DNA from: Acidobacteriota bacterium
GTDB taxonomy: Bacteria; Acidobacteriota; Terriglobia; Terriglobales; Acidobacteriaceae
Length of the DNA: 64,000 nt
Reading direction: 5' to 3'
Assembly: GCA_003225555.1 (NCBI GenBank)
Contig: QIAM01000065.1
Coordinates: 86,347-150,346 of the forward strand
The notes beneath the pieces are model-generated. The model was not told the DNA's origin, ran no database searches, and saw only the letters and a program-made list of their open reading frames with translations. Positions 63,909-64,000 of this stretch are shown in pieces (the stretch's first letter is position 1; each line of letters starts with the position of its first letter). Made by a program: the position numbers and the translations under genes.

Positions 63909-64000
63909 ATGAAAAAGATTAGCAGAGAAGGGGAGTGGAAGCAGCGACCATATCGCACGGTGGGGGTGGACTTGGGAGACCGGTTCAGCCGCTACTGTGT
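63909..64000 (+). CDS. IS110 family transposase (N-terminus only)
   Basis: The reading begins MKKISREGEWKQRPYRTVG and continues VDLGDRFSRYCV to the window end. The VDLGD...YC pattern is the first catalytic-Asp motif of the RuvC-like DEDD domain in IS110-type recombinases. AAGGAG lies about nine bases before the ATG. Only 30 residues are visible, so the IS110 call rests on this motif and the leader. Confidence 0.75.
   Translation, partial: MKKISREGEWKQRPYRTVGVDLGDRFSRYC

Larger units (their letters stand above)
63828..64000 (+). mobile_element. IS110-type insertion sequence, left end only
   Basis: From about 63828 the sequence no longer resembles the repeat. It contains a structured 80-base leader and then the start of a transposase reading frame that runs off the window. 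The left boundary is estimated from where similarity to the family C copy at 48263 stops. Confidence 0.6.

Overview
The window looks like a chromosomal stretch of an Acidobacteriota (Terriglobia / subdivision 1-like) genome. The inference rests on gene content: an Oar-like TonB-dependent receptor with an N-terminal carboxypeptidase-regulatory domain, a tricorn-type protease, a winged-helix/TPR regulator of the CadC kind, a GH92 mannosidase, PEGA and FecR/YXXP-rich secreted proteins, and many short palindromic intergenic repeats. No ribosomal RNA, tRNA or CRISPR array was recognised.

Layout. (1) 1-5.0 kb: 3' part of a GH92 alpha-mannosidase, a YihY/BrkB membrane protein and two overlapping secreted SH3-like proteins. 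(2) 5.4-16.8 kb: a respiratory operon: a porin-like protein with one N-terminal CxxCH haem site, a dihaem cytochrome c, a cupredoxin, and cytochrome c oxidase subunits II, I, III, III', IV plus a small CxxC membrane protein. A Met-rich TonB-dependent receptor follows. The order recalls the iron-oxidation (rus) operon of Acidithiobacillus (cyc2-cyc1-cox-rusticyanin) and is the most exciting system here. (3) 16.9-20.3 kb: galT, a frameshifted small gene, gluconokinase and an MFS permease. (4) 20.3-31.9 kb: an apparently co-directional lipid/thioester cluster: a degenerate HAD domain fused to a fatty acyl reductase, a second reductase-like SDR, a polysaccharide pyruvyl transferase homologue, two acyl-AMP ligases, an enoyl-CoA hydratase, an acyl carrier protein and a lipid kinase. 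A thioredoxin-like/VKOR disulfide pair follows. (5) 31.9-42 kb: esterase, GT87 glycosyltransferase, a phosphofructokinase with pyrophosphate-type residues, cstA with its small partner, gamma-glutamyltransferase and a PQQ quinohaemoprotein. (6) 42.3-57.4 kb: ruvC, secreted proteins, two decayed genes, a CocE-type hydrolase, a Memo-like protein, rsmA, glgA, dinB, a zinc alcohol dehydrogenase, a small secreted protein and the winged-helix/TPR regulator. (7) 57.4-64 kb: tricorn protease homologue, a small basic protein, a PilZ protein, a PEGA protein and the left end of an IS110-type insertion sequence.

How the parts work together. The 5.4-13.2 kb operon can be read as one electron chain, from an outer-membrane cytochrome through periplasmic cytochrome c and/or a blue-copper protein to an A-type haem-copper oxidase. 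The 20.3-31 kb block can be read as activation of fatty acids, loading on ACP or CoA, and reduction to alcohols or aldehydes for an unusual lipid (wax, ether lipid or glycolipid). Three families of palindromic repeats occupy the gaps between genes, and the IS110-type element directly abuts one copy. All functional statements are reading-based; no database search was possible.
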